This document shows positions 1 through 11,011 of a stretch of DNA of 64,000 nucleotides, in pieces. The position numbers were made by a program, and so were the translations under genes. A model generated the notes under the pieces. It searched no databases. It was not told the DNA's origin and saw nothing but the letters and a program-made list of their open reading frames with translations. Source of the DNA: Phellopilus nigrolimitatus (lineage: Eukaryota > Basidiomycota > Agaricomycetes > Hymenochaetales > Hymenochaetaceae); assembly GCA_021029095.1 (NCBI GenBank), contig JAJOHG010000123.1, forward strand, positions 20,047 to 84,046, written 5' to 3'. Numbering within the stretch: the stretch's first letter is position 1; each line of letters opens with the position of its first letter.

Positions 1-1
1 A

Positions 2-190
2 GTTCACGAGCCATCAATGTGCAAACGTTTTTTTTCTCGTTCTTCTGGCTCACGAAGACCAAGGACCTGTATGAAGGATATTCTGAGATGATCAAGGTTC
101 ACGAGCCATCAATGTGCAAACTTTTTTTCTCGTCCTTCTGGTTCATGAAGACGAAGGAACTGTATGAGAGATATTCTGAGATGATCAAGA
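2..190. repeat. 95-bp direct tandem repeat, two copies
   Basis: Two head-to-tail copies (about 2-96 and 97-190) share the opening GTTCACGAGCCATCAATG and a T-rich block followed by CTCGT(T/C)CTTCTGG, and differ at a handful of bases. Both copies stay open in one + frame of about 70 codons, but no domain is recognisable. The repeat begins at the window edge, so further copies may lie upstream. Confidence 0.85.
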
Positions 191-650
191 TGGCGAGGAA
201 AACGAAACACGCTCGATCGGCGCCGACATAATCATGTTTCGCGTAGGCGTAGGGTTCTAATATCTGAAGCTGCTTTGGGCATCGCTTCGGTCAAAGCACA
301 TATGAGTGGATGCGGCTCCCATGACTTCGGATTTTCAGATCGTCGGCTTAGCGAGGGCTCTATTCGAGACTAGCTGAATGCTAATCTCATAACCATCCGG
401 ACGGACTGTCTATCCGCTATGCGGCCTGGCAACGAGGCTAGGGCCGCCAGGCGGTATCCCGAATACAAATTACTTGTTTCCATGCTTCTGCGGGTTTAGG
501 AACGGAACGATAAGGCAACTACGCCAGCAGCAAGAGCCTTAATTTTGCTTATTGTTGAGTTATATACATAATTATATCCTTTATCATTTTGCTCGTTGCG
601 TTTCGGCGACTTGACAACGCGCGACGATGATTGAACTGACTCTAACACAG
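191..650. other. intergenic region upstream of the P450 gene
   Basis: No convincing coding sequence was seen on either strand. The last 100 bases are AT-rich, as expected for a fungal promoter, and run into the TATA motif at 651. Confidence 0.5.
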
Positions 651-657
651 TATATAA
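651..657 (+). promoter_or_regulatory. TATA-box candidate of the P450 gene
   Basis: TATATAAAGG lies only 25 bases before the first in-frame ATG (676). If transcription starts about 30 bases downstream of the TATA, the ATG at 676 would not be in the mRNA and translation would begin at the in-frame ATG at 718. Seen in sequence; use of the box is inferred. Confidence 0.5.
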
Positions 658-675
658 AGGCCTCTTCTGTGGAAC

Positions 676-2791
676 ATGTTGCGTTCAGCCTCGAAGACAT
701 CCATATCGCCTCTATCCATGCTCCCTTCAATGACACTGCTGCAGGCAATCGCATCGGTGGTCACTGCTGGGCTGGTACGTGTGTTGCTCAAATCTCTCAA
801 CTTCCTCGTCTAATACCGCTTTCTCAGATTACACATTCACTCTACAAGAAATACGAATTTCCACTCTCGAGACCATTTGTAACATTCTTTTTCCTCATCG
901 CAGTTCCCTTCGTGTCGTCAGCATTCCTTTTCCGACACGTTCCGGCTGCAATTGCGCTTACTTTAAGTTTCACAATCTTTTATACAACGCTTCTCTTGAG
1001 CATCGCAACATACCGCGCCTCGCCATGGCACCCTCTCGCGAAATATCCCGGCCCTATCCTAGCGAAGCTTTCCATACTTTGGCTCGTGCGTGCCACTGTA
1101 TCCGGGAAGTACCATATGGTCTTGAAACACCTGCATAGCGAATATGGTCCGTACGTCCGCATTGGTATGTATCTCTCACGTGCTTGCTTTAATGCTTATG
1201 CTGACATATTTATAATGGACGTAGGACCAAACGAACTGTCTTTCGCTGATGCTGATCTCATCCCGAAGATTTTGGGTCCGAATGGAATGCCAAAAGGACC
1301 TAGTGCGTATCATACTTTTTTGCCTTAGAATCGTATCTCAACATACCCTGAAACCAGTGTTCGATGGTGCGCGGATGCCAGGGGTACCATCAAATGTCAT
1401 CGCGACACGCGATCTCGCGGACCACACACAGAAGCGAAAGCCGTGGTCGCGCGCGCTCAGTACTGCTTCGGTCCGAGAGTACGCCCCAGCTATTGTAAGG
1501 CGTGCGTTGCAGCTCGCAGAGGAGCTCGAGAAGCATTCCGAAAAGAAAGAGAACATAGGAGAAGGCGAGAGTAGCGTGAATCTCGCGATGTGGATAAGCC
1601 GTTTCGCGTTTGACTTCATGGGAGACATGGCGTACGTTCTGTGTGACTTTCATTGCTAGATGCTTTCTGAAACATTTACTAGTTTTGGAGGAGGCTTCGA
1701 GCTCATGCGAGAAGGAGATGTAACCGGAATATGGACTATGATAGACCAGCAGATGAAGTGCGTATGTCATATTTTACCGCACTGTACTTTCTAACCGCCT
1801 TCTTATAATCAAGGGCACAAGCAATCTTGCAGCGTCTGCCGTGGTCCGCTCACGCACTCCATAAACTGCCAGTCGTAGTCGCGGGGATGGCCAAGTTCAC
1901 AAAGTTCGTCAACGACTGTATCAACCAACGAAAAGAACGAGGGCCTCTCGAAAAGGATTTATTCTACCATCTCGTAAATGAAGAGGCTGGTCCAAGCGCA
2001 TTCCCATCACACGATATGGCTGTGGAGGAGGGCAAGCTTGCTATCGTCGCTGGCTCAGACACCGCGGCAACTACGATGAGCGGTGTCTTCTTTTACCTAC
2101 TTGCGAATCCGGAGGTTCTTGCTCGCTTACGAGTAGAGCTTGACGAGGCCTTTCCTCCTGGCGAGGGAGATCCATTCGACTTAGCGACGCTCGCGGAGTT
2201 ACCGATCTTGAACGCTGTAATGTAGGTGGCAAATATCGGAGCGCGTAACTTTCAACGAGACTAACCTCCCCTTTCATTATCAAGCAACGAGACACTGCGC
2301 CTCCAGCCTCCAGTTCCCACTGATCTACAACGTGCACCTGCAGCAGGGTGCGGAAGTAAGCGTATCGGAGAACAGTACGTCCAATGATCCATCCTGTTGT
2401 GAAATCATAACCGTTGATAAAAATTCAAAGTATCATCGTTGAGGGCACCGCAATAAATGTACCTCCATACGTTCTCCATCGCGATCCACGTTATTTCTCC
2501 CCTATTCCCGACACGTTTTGGCCCGACCGCTGGCTACAGACGTTTGAGAAGAATTCAAGGATAATCACAAACACTGCGGCGTTCATCCCATTCTCATTCG
2601 GACCCGCGAACTGCGCCGGAAAAATGCTTGCGCTCGCGGAAATGCGATCTGTTATTGCTCTTCTGCTTCAAAGATTCGATATGCGTTTCGCAAAGGGGTA
2701 CGATGCGCGCCGATGGGAGGCAGAGTTGGAGAACAACTTTGTAATGAAGGTCGGGAACCTTCCAGTCGTACTGACGGCGAGGGTAATTTGA
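676..2791 (+). CDS. cytochrome P450 monooxygenase, eight exons
   Basis: Membrane-anchored haem-thiolate monooxygenase that would use electrons from P450 reductase at the endoplasmic reticulum. Exons by splice motifs: 676-774, 828-1164, 1225-1302, 1358-1631, 1683-1757, 1814-2221, 2285-2374, 2431-2791; they sum to 573 codons with every phase consistent. Hydrophobic N-terminal segments are followed by the proline-rich hinge (KYPGP), the I-helix AGSDTAAT, the K-helix ETLR, the PDRW meander and the haem loop FSFGPANCAGK with the cysteine ligand. The motif order and the (Y)GPYVRIGPNE region resemble the basidiomycete 'high-nitrogen-upregulated' P450 group (CYP5037-like), which is a family guess. 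No disabling change was seen. The ATG at 676 sits close to a TATA motif, so M15 (718) may be the real start. The substrate is unknown; no biosynthetic cluster partners are adjacent. Confidence 0.92.
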
Positions 2792-3291
2792 TTTGCATTG
2801 TATTGAAATTATACTATAATTCTATGTTTGTTGTACCTCGCAATAATAATGATTAGTGTGTCTCGTACATTCGAGTAGTATCGCCTGCACTAGAGAACTG
2901 GTCAGTATGGACTTTTTCGCACTTTCGTCATTTCTATAAGCACACATAGTTTTCCACGTTGTATTGCCTGTAATCATTTGTAGTTAGAAGACTCAAGTTA
3001 TGCGTAGAAAAGAAAAAAGAAAACAACACAAATGCTGCAAATGGCTTGAGTCGAATCGGCGACATCGCGTCGTGGAACAGTCACAGTCACAGTCACATTT
3101 CAGCCAGCTCACGATTGTCGTCTGAGGTCTCGTTCCGACCCTCTACACTCCTGCCGGTCGTTATTCGAGGCCAGTATTGTTCTCGTTATATGTCATGCTG
3201 AGATCGAGTACTAACTTACTGTTCAAGTATAGATATTTTCAAGCGCTCAAACTTAGAGGAGCCACTCGCATTTTGTTTTTCGTCGACGAGT
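2792..3291. other. intergenic; family A 5' flank with CAGTCA repeat
   Basis: The first 270 bases hold nothing recognisable. From about 3060 the sequence is the conserved 5' flank of family A F-box genes, including three CAGTCA-type hexamers at 3077-3097. Related tracts occur upstream of the paralogues at 9740-9760 and (inverted) 41500-41520. Confidence 0.6.
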
Positions 3292-4898
3292 ATGTCTTTT
3301 GCGTCGACCTCCGACGAGAAGGATTTTCACGAGCTACTGGTTCTCTTGGAGAATAAAAAAGCGGTGGATGTAGTCACACATGCGGATCATATATGGAAGG
3401 AGCTTGTTGAAAAACAGTACGTTGCGCTTACGCTCTATCGACTGCCTCACACTCATATACGAGGATTCGCCGCAGGAATTCGATTCTCGACTCTCTTACA
3501 GATGTATATGATACTTCGGCCATTGGAAATATTCAGAGGACTCTTGGACATTCGAAGAACATGCTTCGCGTGCTTCAGGCCTTGACGCACTCCTTGGAAG
3601 AAAGGACCATGTCCTTCGAGCGCCGCATGGCCCGTGCGGGGATCAAGAACGGCATAGGCATCCTTCCCTTCGATATAATCTCGAAGATACTGGCTAACAG
3701 CAGGCCAACATTCAAGGAGGCGGTGGGATTGTCACATGTCAACTCGCAATTCCGACAAGCGATGCTGTCGTCGCCTGTCATTTGGTCAAGTTACGGCCTT
3801 CACACGTATATGAGTTCCGAACAGATCGCGTCTCTTGCAAGCAGGATTGGTGCTCGGTCCCTTACTGCCAGGATTTCCTCGGAACGTGGGATTGAAGAAT
3901 GGGAAAAGCGTGTGGATCTTATCCTCTCGTTAAACATGCGACTTAAAAAGCTTGAAATCGAAGACCTTGACAATTCCTCAGCTTCCTTCCTTCAGACCAA
4001 CCATTCAAAATTACATATGCCTGTTCTCGAGGATCTAGCTATTAGTTATCACGGCTTCTCTCATTTGGTACATTTCTATGCTTCATGGTCCCTTGAGAGT
4101 GTGACGCGCCTCGAGGTCACCGACTTCATCCCGATGCCTATTTTCGGGCGACATTTATCCTATTGCCATCTCAAATTCACGCGTACTTTCACTGTTGAAA
4201 GTCTTGCGGATTTCATAACCGGGCTGCCTTCGCTTAAGACCTTGAAAATCGAGCTTGTCGATATTGATGGAAGCAGCGACGACGAAGACGAAGACGAAGA
4301 CATGGACGTTGACGACGAAGGAGACGCAGGACTTGGGATTTCGAGTATCACATGTTATTCATTCTCTGTCATCGGTCAAACATCGATATCATTCGCAAGA
4401 CGCGTCCTTATCGCTATTCATCCGCCAAATGTCGCGGAAATGTCATTTTCCATTGTTTATCCCAGTCGCGAAGATTTCGAAGATGATCAAGATGCCTGGT
4501 GGCGACGGAACAGTCTCCTTACACCAGTGCGGCAATTCTCGAAGCTCAAAATTCTTAATCTTCACTTTTCGGGCCCGGATTCAAAGTATAGTCTAGTTTT
4601 CAGCACCATTCTGCTTCGTATGCCCCATGGGCTGGAGAGCATCCGGCTCGAGGCGCCCGGGCATAGATTGGACATGTATTGGTTGGACGACGCCGACGAC
4701 TACGAGACTCCTCGACTTCATACTCTTCGTTTTTCCAACTGCGACGGAATGCAGTGCTCATTCCTTGAGGAGGTTCGAAAGGATCTTCTCGAAGATAGTG
4801 TACAAATCGAGAAGCTCGAGGTCATTGGGTGTCCGTTCGTAAAAGAGGAAAAGCTTCGAGCCGCTTTTCCAACCACGGAGCTCGTTTGGGTGGCCTGA
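3292..4898 (+). CDS. F-box protein A1 (left arm of inverted duplication)
   Basis: Predicted SCF ubiquitin-ligase adaptor: the F-box would bind SKP1 and the C-terminal part a substrate. Two exons, 3292-3416 and 3476-4898, give 515 residues; the intron (59 bp, GTACGT...GCAG) interrupts a Gln codon, as in all intact paralogues. Exon 1 encodes a 42-residue leader ending in IWKELVEKQ. Exon 2 has a short helical stretch (about 75-100), then an F-box at about 103-147 with ILPFDIISKIL and HVNSQFRQ. The remainder is a Leu-rich, LRR-like region broken by an acidic Asp/Glu run at about 302-326. It is the left-arm partner of the frameshifted gene at 39744-41324. The reading frame is intact, so this is the likely functional copy of the pair. 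The target is unknown. Confidence 0.85.
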
Positions 4899-5586
4899 AT
4901 GCACGGACCTCGTATGTATGTTCATTCGCGCGAAACAACCTATTCTAATCTTTCACCTCTTTCTAAAGAGGATCGGGGCGTAGTACTCTATCGTGCCTTT
5001 CATCGGCTTTTATCTCCTAGTCTTCAGATTCTCCAACACCAGTTACTTCTAGTCTTTCTTACTGGGGTTGCTACAAGGCTGGGTTTTTGACGTTGTGTCG
5101 CCTTGTTTTGCTTCTTTCCTTCCTGCTCTTCTGTAAAATATCAAATCGTGCTTCCTGCTTATTACCGCTTTACTCATTTATTTTGACCTTTTGATCCTTG
5201 CTATTTCTTGATAAAGTATTATTCGTCTAATCATAATTGACACCTGCTTGATCGTACCAGGACTTCAACCCAGGAAAACGAAAGGGCAAAGGTATTGGAG
5301 TGTCCAATTGCAACTTCTGATTCTTAGCTCCCGGAGAACGTGCGAAGTAACTGCAAAAGAGGCTGAAATCAACTAAGTAGCGGCGTATAATATGTGAGCC
5401 ATTGCAAACACGACTTCAGAGAATTACTGCCAATATAATCAATGACAACGAAAGCTCGTCGGCTGAGCACCAAAACGCACACCGAGTCTAAACTTTGTCC
5501 ATATATACATATAAGAATATCACGACCACATTGATCCTGCGCACCACCCCACAAGCCGCCTCGCGCGAAACGCGCATCGGGGAGTC
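4899..5586. other. convergent 3' intergenic region
   Basis: Lies between the ends of A1 (+) and the decayed DUF6534-type gene (-). It is matched, with gaps, by 39267-39743 in the right arm. No gene seen. Confidence 0.6.
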
Positions 5587-7205
5587 TCACTTAAGCTCGC
5601 GGCTGTCCTCCTTGCAGCTGCCTTCGCTCAGGCCTTTCGCGTCCGCGTCCTCCGTGTCCGTGTTTCCCCAGCCTGGCGCACTTACCGGGACGGGCATCTC
5701 GACGGGGTAGTGTGAGTTACGAGAGCGCGCGAAGGCCAGGCTTTGGACGGCGTAATCGGGCCCGTGCGCCGTCTGTGCCTGTAGTGCAAAGGTCGCCGTC
5801 AGCGATACGAGGAATAAGGACGGAGTGTGAAAAGAAAAGAAACAGAAACAGAAAGGCGCGCTCACATCAACGACCACACTGGCGTCCATCGACCGCCCGG
5901 CAGGCCCGCCCTGCACGCGGCACTCGAGCTCCTTCTCGCGCTTCCACTTACACTCCGCAATTTCGATCCCGGAAAAGCCCCAGCTCGTGCTCAGGGGTGT
6001 CGCATGGCTGTTACGGGCGTCGCTGTGCTTGACGCCCCACCTCAGGAAAGCCAAGGAGCTCGTTTCTCGGAAAGCGGAACTCTGTATGCGCTGGGGCTTG
6101 TCAACCAGAATGTTGTATCAATTGCGATGTCGAAGGTTATCTGCGCGACGAGCTCAAGATCGCGGCGAATGAAGACGTTCAGCATGGCGCTGCCCTAGGT
6201 CTTGGCGTCGCCTCGCGGAAGTGGTGGGATATGATGATATTCTGGGAACGGAAGAAATAGATGAACACTCTAAATCAGGCAGAATCAATCTCGTGTTAGG
6301 GCCCCAATGTAAGCTGTGACCTACATATTCCAGTCAGCAAGACGCAAGATGTCGAGCACTGAGAAAAATATAAGAGTCAGATATTATATCAATAGCCGAT
6401 TTAGTACGTACTGGTCGGGAGGATCAATGATATTATATCTGTACAAGTGCGTCGGGAAAGTCAGCAAGTACGGACTGGTGATATATTTCCAACCCGCACT
6501 CACAAAAAGGAGCATATGAATTGACGATCAGGAACTCGGAGGAGACCTCCGAGACGATCTCCGACGTGCCCTCAAAAATGCGGGAAGTGACGTATGTGGA
6601 CATCGCAAGGGAAGCAAGCACAAGCGCTCTTAGACCAGACATCATCGTGAAGTCGGCGACTCGAAGTTATGGGAGAGGAAAGAGAAAACAAACTAGCATG
6701 TAGGAGTTGCGGTTCATCGTCTGTTAAAACTGTAAATAGGTATAAGTTTCGTACGATCTGACCAGAATTCGTACCAGCCAACATCGCCAGATGAGAAATG
6801 CTTGCACGGGTACCGCCAGCAGTACGTTCTGTAAGGGCGAAATTCAGCATTGTGGGTTATAAAAAACGGATCGATAGCGGGCGTACTCACAATCATCTGC
6901 TGCGACTTCATCACCCAGCTCACCTGGATCGCCTCGTAGGCGTCTCCAAAATTGCGCACTAGCGTATTCCACGAGTTCCACACGCTCGAGGACTTCTGCA
7001 GGACCGTGACGAGCACGAACAGCGCGACGGTCTTCACGAGATGCTCGCGTGCGCCCTGCGTCCTCCCGGGCACGCACGCACTGATGTACGACAGGAACGT
7101 GATGGCCTGCCCGATGATGATGCCCGTTTCGACGGAATGGAGGAGCGTCGCGATGAGCCACGGTCCGATGCGCGGGTCGAGGCCAGGTATGATTCCGTCG
7201 GGCAT
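5587..7205 (-). pseudogene. DUF6534-type membrane protein, decayed left-arm copy
   Basis: Read from 7205 downward, exon 1 encodes a hydrophobic N-terminus with IGPWL and GIIIGQAITFLSY, matching the right-arm copy at 37448. Exon 2 (NVLLAVPVQAFLIWRCWL) and the segment LVLASLAMSTYVT also survive, as does the C-terminal tail with GVKHSDARNSHATPLS. Two defects mark decay. The acceptor before the TM segment reads ATG where the right arm has CAG. The right-arm exon carrying WEAALPPCVCSIITT is replaced here by unrelated sequence (about 6060-6210). Members of this basidiomycete family are integral membrane proteins of unknown function. Family assignment rests on length, TM layout and remembered family pattern. 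Confidence 0.65.
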
Positions 7206-7715
7206 CGGGCTTATTTTTTAGTCGGCGGGGACAGGCCGGTGTCACAGAGGTGTTACGACGCGACGAGTCACGACGCCAAACCAAAACGCAAAAGTTTTTG
7301 AAGCCGGCTCATTTCTGACTTTTACTGTCGTCTTAGACTCATCTATCGTCTTGCTTTTTACTTCTTTGTTCCACGATTCAATCGAAAAGCTGCAGCAATT
7401 TGGCAAACACAATTGTTTTTATTTTATTGTTTTCTGGCAAGTTGCTGACATGAGTACCCAGTATTTCCCAAATATGGTGGGCTTAGCCGAGCTGATGTTG
7501 CGGATCCCACTGATTTCGTCCTTCCTATTGGCTGTCAGATGCTGACAGATCCTCTTCCCAACTCGGGGACCTCATCGGAAAACGAGGCGCTATCCTTACA
7601 TGAAACTTCTGTGATGTTTGCTAGATGCGAGTTTATACATGCAGAGTGAAGAACATACATCCCGGAAGAGGGCGGAGCTTGAACGTTATGGTGCCGTGCT
7701 ATACGTGTCCCGCAG
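7206..7715. other. divergent region between DUF6534-type and Ser/Pro-rich genes
   Basis: About 500 bases, matched in inverted orientation by 36756-37447. It probably holds promoters for the two divergent genes and the unrecognised 5' exon(s) of the plus-strand gene. Confidence 0.5.
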
Positions 7716-8792
7716 TGCTGCTACACGTTTCCTCCCAACCACTACGACCGGTTAGATCAACCTCCTTGTCGTATATCTAGTGTCCGAAACGATGCCCAAA
7801 CGATCTCCACAGGCGGAGTAGCCGGCATCATCCTTGGTGTGGCAGTCTTCGTCTTTTTTGTCATAACGGTAAGCATACGTCTGTACGATTAGTCTCTATG
7901 TCGAACATTTATGGCCATTATTTTTTTTATTTAATACCCGGGTACAGGTCTTTTTTGATTCTTCGACAGATAGGGGGCAGGCGGGTTCGCGGAAACGGGA
8001 GCCCTCGCCGCCGCATACCGTACACGAGGACAGCGATCGCGATGATGACCGCCACAGGCCAGATACAGGGTCGGCGGACGACGCTGACCTGCCGATCCTT
8101 TTAGATGATTCCGGATCGAGCACGAGCCGCACCTTTAGAGACGGGGCGCCTTGCACTGAGCCGAGACGGAGGCGATTGTGGGTCGAGCCAGACAAATCGT
8201 CGCAATCTACTGTGATAGACGGGGTGGGCTGCTTCCTTGCATTACCAACATCGAATGTTAATTAATTAAATATAATGCACAGCCGTCTGCAGATATCCCG
8301 AACGAAACAGAGATACCTGCTTCTGTAGATCTCCCTGCGCCGGAGCCGCACAACCCCTGGAATGCAGCGGTCCCGCCAGCTCCTGCTTCTCGTCCTGCAT
8401 CTCCGCCATCTCCGAACTCGCCGTTCTCCCTAGGCTTGTCGGCTACCACGTCTCTACAGCCGTTGCCGCTTGTTCAACAGTCTTCGCCTCCGGATAGCCC
8501 AGCGTATCCGATTCATCGCATGACTTCATCATCTACTCTCCGACCATCTCAACCTTTAGAGGTCCCGACTGTCGTCGCCCCGTCTATTCCCAGCACACGG
8601 ACGTCCTCCGAGAGCTCTTTCTACACAGCGAAAGAGTTACGCTCTCCGGGGAGCACGCAATCCAACTCGCCTTCTCAAACTCCATGGCACTCTGCGATGA
8701 CGAGTCCTTCCACTCAGACTCTACCGAGTCTCGAGCCGGCCGTGACCAACAGTGAACCAGACAGGCTCGACGATCTGAGACAACTCCAGTGA
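7716..8792 (+). CDS. Ser/Pro-rich single-pass membrane protein, left-arm copy (5' incomplete)
   Basis: Four exons stay in one frame: 7716-7750, 7781-7868, 7948-8223 and 8283-8792 (about 302 codons). The first encodes CCYTFPPNHY. The second gives a Gly-rich lead-in (TISTGGVAG) and a TM helix ending VFVFFVIT. The rest is a cytoplasm-like basic segment followed by a Ser/Pro/Thr-rich tail with SSPPDSPAYP. This is the usual fungal layout of signal peptide, extracellular part, TM helix and Ser/Pro tail, but the N-terminal exon was not found. Compared with the right-arm copy it lacks a block of about 45 codons in the tail. A 2-base deletion near 8775 ends the frame early at LRQLQ. Function unknown; it may be expressed, truncated or dead. 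Confidence 0.6.
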
Positions 8793-8821
8793 GGACTCTT
8801 GCGAAGGCATCTGGATTGCGG

Positions 8822-9240
8822 ACTGCAGACACGTCGAAAGGCATTACTGAATGGACCGATGGCCAAATGTACTCAGCAGTGCTTGCATTTTTGTATGCTT
8901 CATGCAGTTTGCGCCAAGCTCGTAATTAGTTACCATGTGGTTGTTACTCCGCGGTGGATGGCTACGAACGTAAGTCGGGACTCGTGATCATTGCGGTAGG
9001 TTCGTGACCGGTGTGGCAGCTAGCTGGCCTCACTCGTGGCGGTGAGAGTAGGCGTACTCGAAATTCTGGTGGACAAAACCATATTATCAACTTGCCTCTC
9101 TTGGCATTACATCCGCTTCTCCTTTACTCAGTCCCCTTGGAGTGCCTTCCGGACTAGTCCTCGTACGCTTCTGAATCCGCGCTCGAGCCAGAGTTGAACT
9201 AGACATTACTATGAGTACCACGCCCAAGCTCTAAAGAAAT
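8822..9240 (-). pseudogene. stub of a family B F-box gene (start codon and 5' flank)
   Basis: From 8844 downward the minus strand begins exactly like family B exon 1 (MPFDVSAV) but breaks off after about eight codons into the end of the left duplication arm. Bases 8845-9240 are the family B 5' flank, shared with the upstream regions of B1, B3, B5 and B6. The position is therefore a recombination junction between the inverted-duplication arm and the B array. Confidence 0.75.
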
Positions 9241-9916
9241 TCAGATGTCGAGCTTTTCGCTGGGCCTTCGATAACGCAGTTATTTCCGACCAAGAACTAC
9301 AAACTACTCTCGTCCGACTTATGAAAGACTGCTACTGTACAGTACCAAGTCACAGAACGTCACAGTCACGACCAATATTCTCAACAAGCTCCCTCCTCGC
9401 GCGCATGTACGCTTCCGTCTGACTCCTGCGCACACTACACGGTCCTCCTCGGAAAGCGCAGGCGTGTGCGGCCTCCAGATTCCAACTGCGTTGGGAGACG
9501 GGGAGTGCTGAACATGGGGAGGCGCCTTCGCTGCTGATGGTGGCTAGGTCGGACGTTCTCAATGTACTCGAATCGCTTGACAATAGCCAGAGCGCCACTC
9601 TCTTCATGACTGTCTCCTGGCTGCAGGGCAGTCGATAGATTTTGGGATCGTTACTAAATACGAAACTCGCCAGTCTCGCCTGGACTCGAAGCGGCTTCGA
9701 CGGTCCGGGCGTCGCCGAGTCGGCGGTCACTGTCGCTGTCACGGCTCAGTCAGCTCACAATCGTGTCGTCCGATAACACTGCCAGGCCTCGACCGACTCC
9801 TTCATCTCCTTCCCGCTCGTCATTCAAAGCAAGTATCGTTCTTGTTATCTGCCGTGTTGAGCTCCAGTAATGATAATCTGCTTTACAGAAGCCCGAGACT
9901 GTTTTCGTCAACGAGG
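9241..9916. other. unassigned segment and family A 5' flank
   Basis: 9241-9740 holds no recognised gene; a 130-codon minus-strand open frame (9350-9742) has no recognisable domain. 9740-9916 is the family A promoter-side flank, like 3080-3290. Confidence 0.45.
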
Positions 9917-11011
9917 ATGATGTCTGAGTCGACCCTTCACACGGGCATGAGTTCCGAGCAGATCAGGTCTCTTGCATACAGGGGTGGCGCTCTGCCCCTT
10001 AATGCGAGCATTTCCCCGAGGGTCGGGGTTGAGGACTGGGTTAGGCGTGTGGATCTCATCCTCTCGTTGAGTATGTTGTTTAATCAGCTCGCAATCGAAG
10101 ACGTCGATTGTGACGCAGGTCTACTCATTCGAAGCCGCCGTCCAGCGCTACAAATGCCTAATCTTGAAGACCTGTCTATCAGTAGCCGCTGCTTCCCATG
10201 TTTCGTGCATTTCTATTCTTCATGGTCATTCGAGAATCTGAAACGCCTCCGGATCACCGATTTCATCCCGATGCCTGTCTTCGGCAAAAATTTGTCTTAC
10301 TGTCATTTCAGATTCACACACAGGTCTATTGTTGAACACCTTCTGCATTTCATAGGATCTATTTCGCTGGAAAAACTGACGATCGAACTCGTTGGTATTT
10401 CTCAAGAAGATGATGGGGACGATGTCATCGTAGGATACAAAGGTCTCGACATTTCCAGCATCACCTCGTATTCGTTCCATTCCATTGGTCAAACATCGCA
10501 CACGTTCGCGGGGCGCGTCCTACTGACCATTCTTCCGCCGAACGTCACCGAGATGTCGCTATCCATTGTTTATCCGAGTTGCCCAGAAGATGAAGCTGAA
10601 GGAAACGCCTTTGAGCAGCGAAAATATCTCCTCAGTCCGTTGCAGAAATTTTCAAAGCTCAAAATCCTCGATCTTCATTTCTCAGGCCCTGACTCCGGGT
10701 ACACGGTGCCTTTCAGTTTCATCCTCAAGCACGCACCCAGCGGCTTGGAGACCGTCCGGCTCGAGGCCCCTGGACATGATTTGACTTTCTACTGGTACGG
10801 GCATGTCGTCAGTTACGAGGCCCCTCAACTTCGCACTCTTCGTTTCTGCAATTGTGATGGAATGTATTTAGGATTCATTCAAGAAGTCCGAAGCGAGCTT
10901 CTCCGTCAGGGTGTACAGCTCGAGAGGTTCGAAATCACTGGGTGTCCGCACGTAGAGGGACAAGAACTTCGAGCTGCTTTCCCGACCACGGAGGTTGTCT
11001 ATGCGTCCTGA
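9917..11011 (+). CDS. F-box family A2, F-box region deleted
   Basis: Single open frame of 364 residues. The start context and MMSEST match the family A start codon region, but the frame then passes directly to LHTGMSSEQIRSL, which in A1 lies after the F-box. The pre-F-box exon, the intron and the F-box (about 150 residues) are gone, while the LRR-like C-terminal region is complete and uninterrupted to the usual end. If expressed it would be a substrate-binding half without the SKP1-binding half; that role is inference. The 5' flank is conserved with A1, so promoter elements may persist. It might also be an inert remnant, but an open frame of this length without a stop argues for recent origin or selection. 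Confidence 0.7.
   Translation: MMSESTLHTGMSSEQIRSLAYRGGALPLNASISPRVGVEDWVRRVDLILSLSMLFNQLAIEDVDCDAGLLIRSRRPALQMPNLEDLSISSRCFPCFVHFYSSWSFENLKRLRITDFIPMPVFGKNLSYCHFRFTHRSIVEHLLHFIGSISLEKLTIELVGISQEDDGDDVIVGYKGLDISSITSYSFHSIGQTSHTFAGRVLLTILPPNVTEMSLSIVYPSCPEDEAEGNAFEQRKYLLSPLQKFSKLKILDLHFSGPDSGYTVPFSFILKHAPSGLETVRLEAPGHDLTFYWYGHVVSYEAPQLRTLRFCNCDGMYLGFIQEVRSELLRQGVQLERFEITGCPHVEGQELRAAFPTTEVVYAS

Noticed and set aside
676..2791. Secondary-metabolite cluster around the P450
   Set aside because: No terpene synthase, PKS, NRPS, transferase or transporter is adjacent; one P450 is not a cluster.
5712..6198. Plus-strand open frames over the C-terminal part of the DUF6534-type gene
   Set aside because: Antisense shadows of the minus-strand tail; the homologous right-arm region codes on the corresponding opposite strand.
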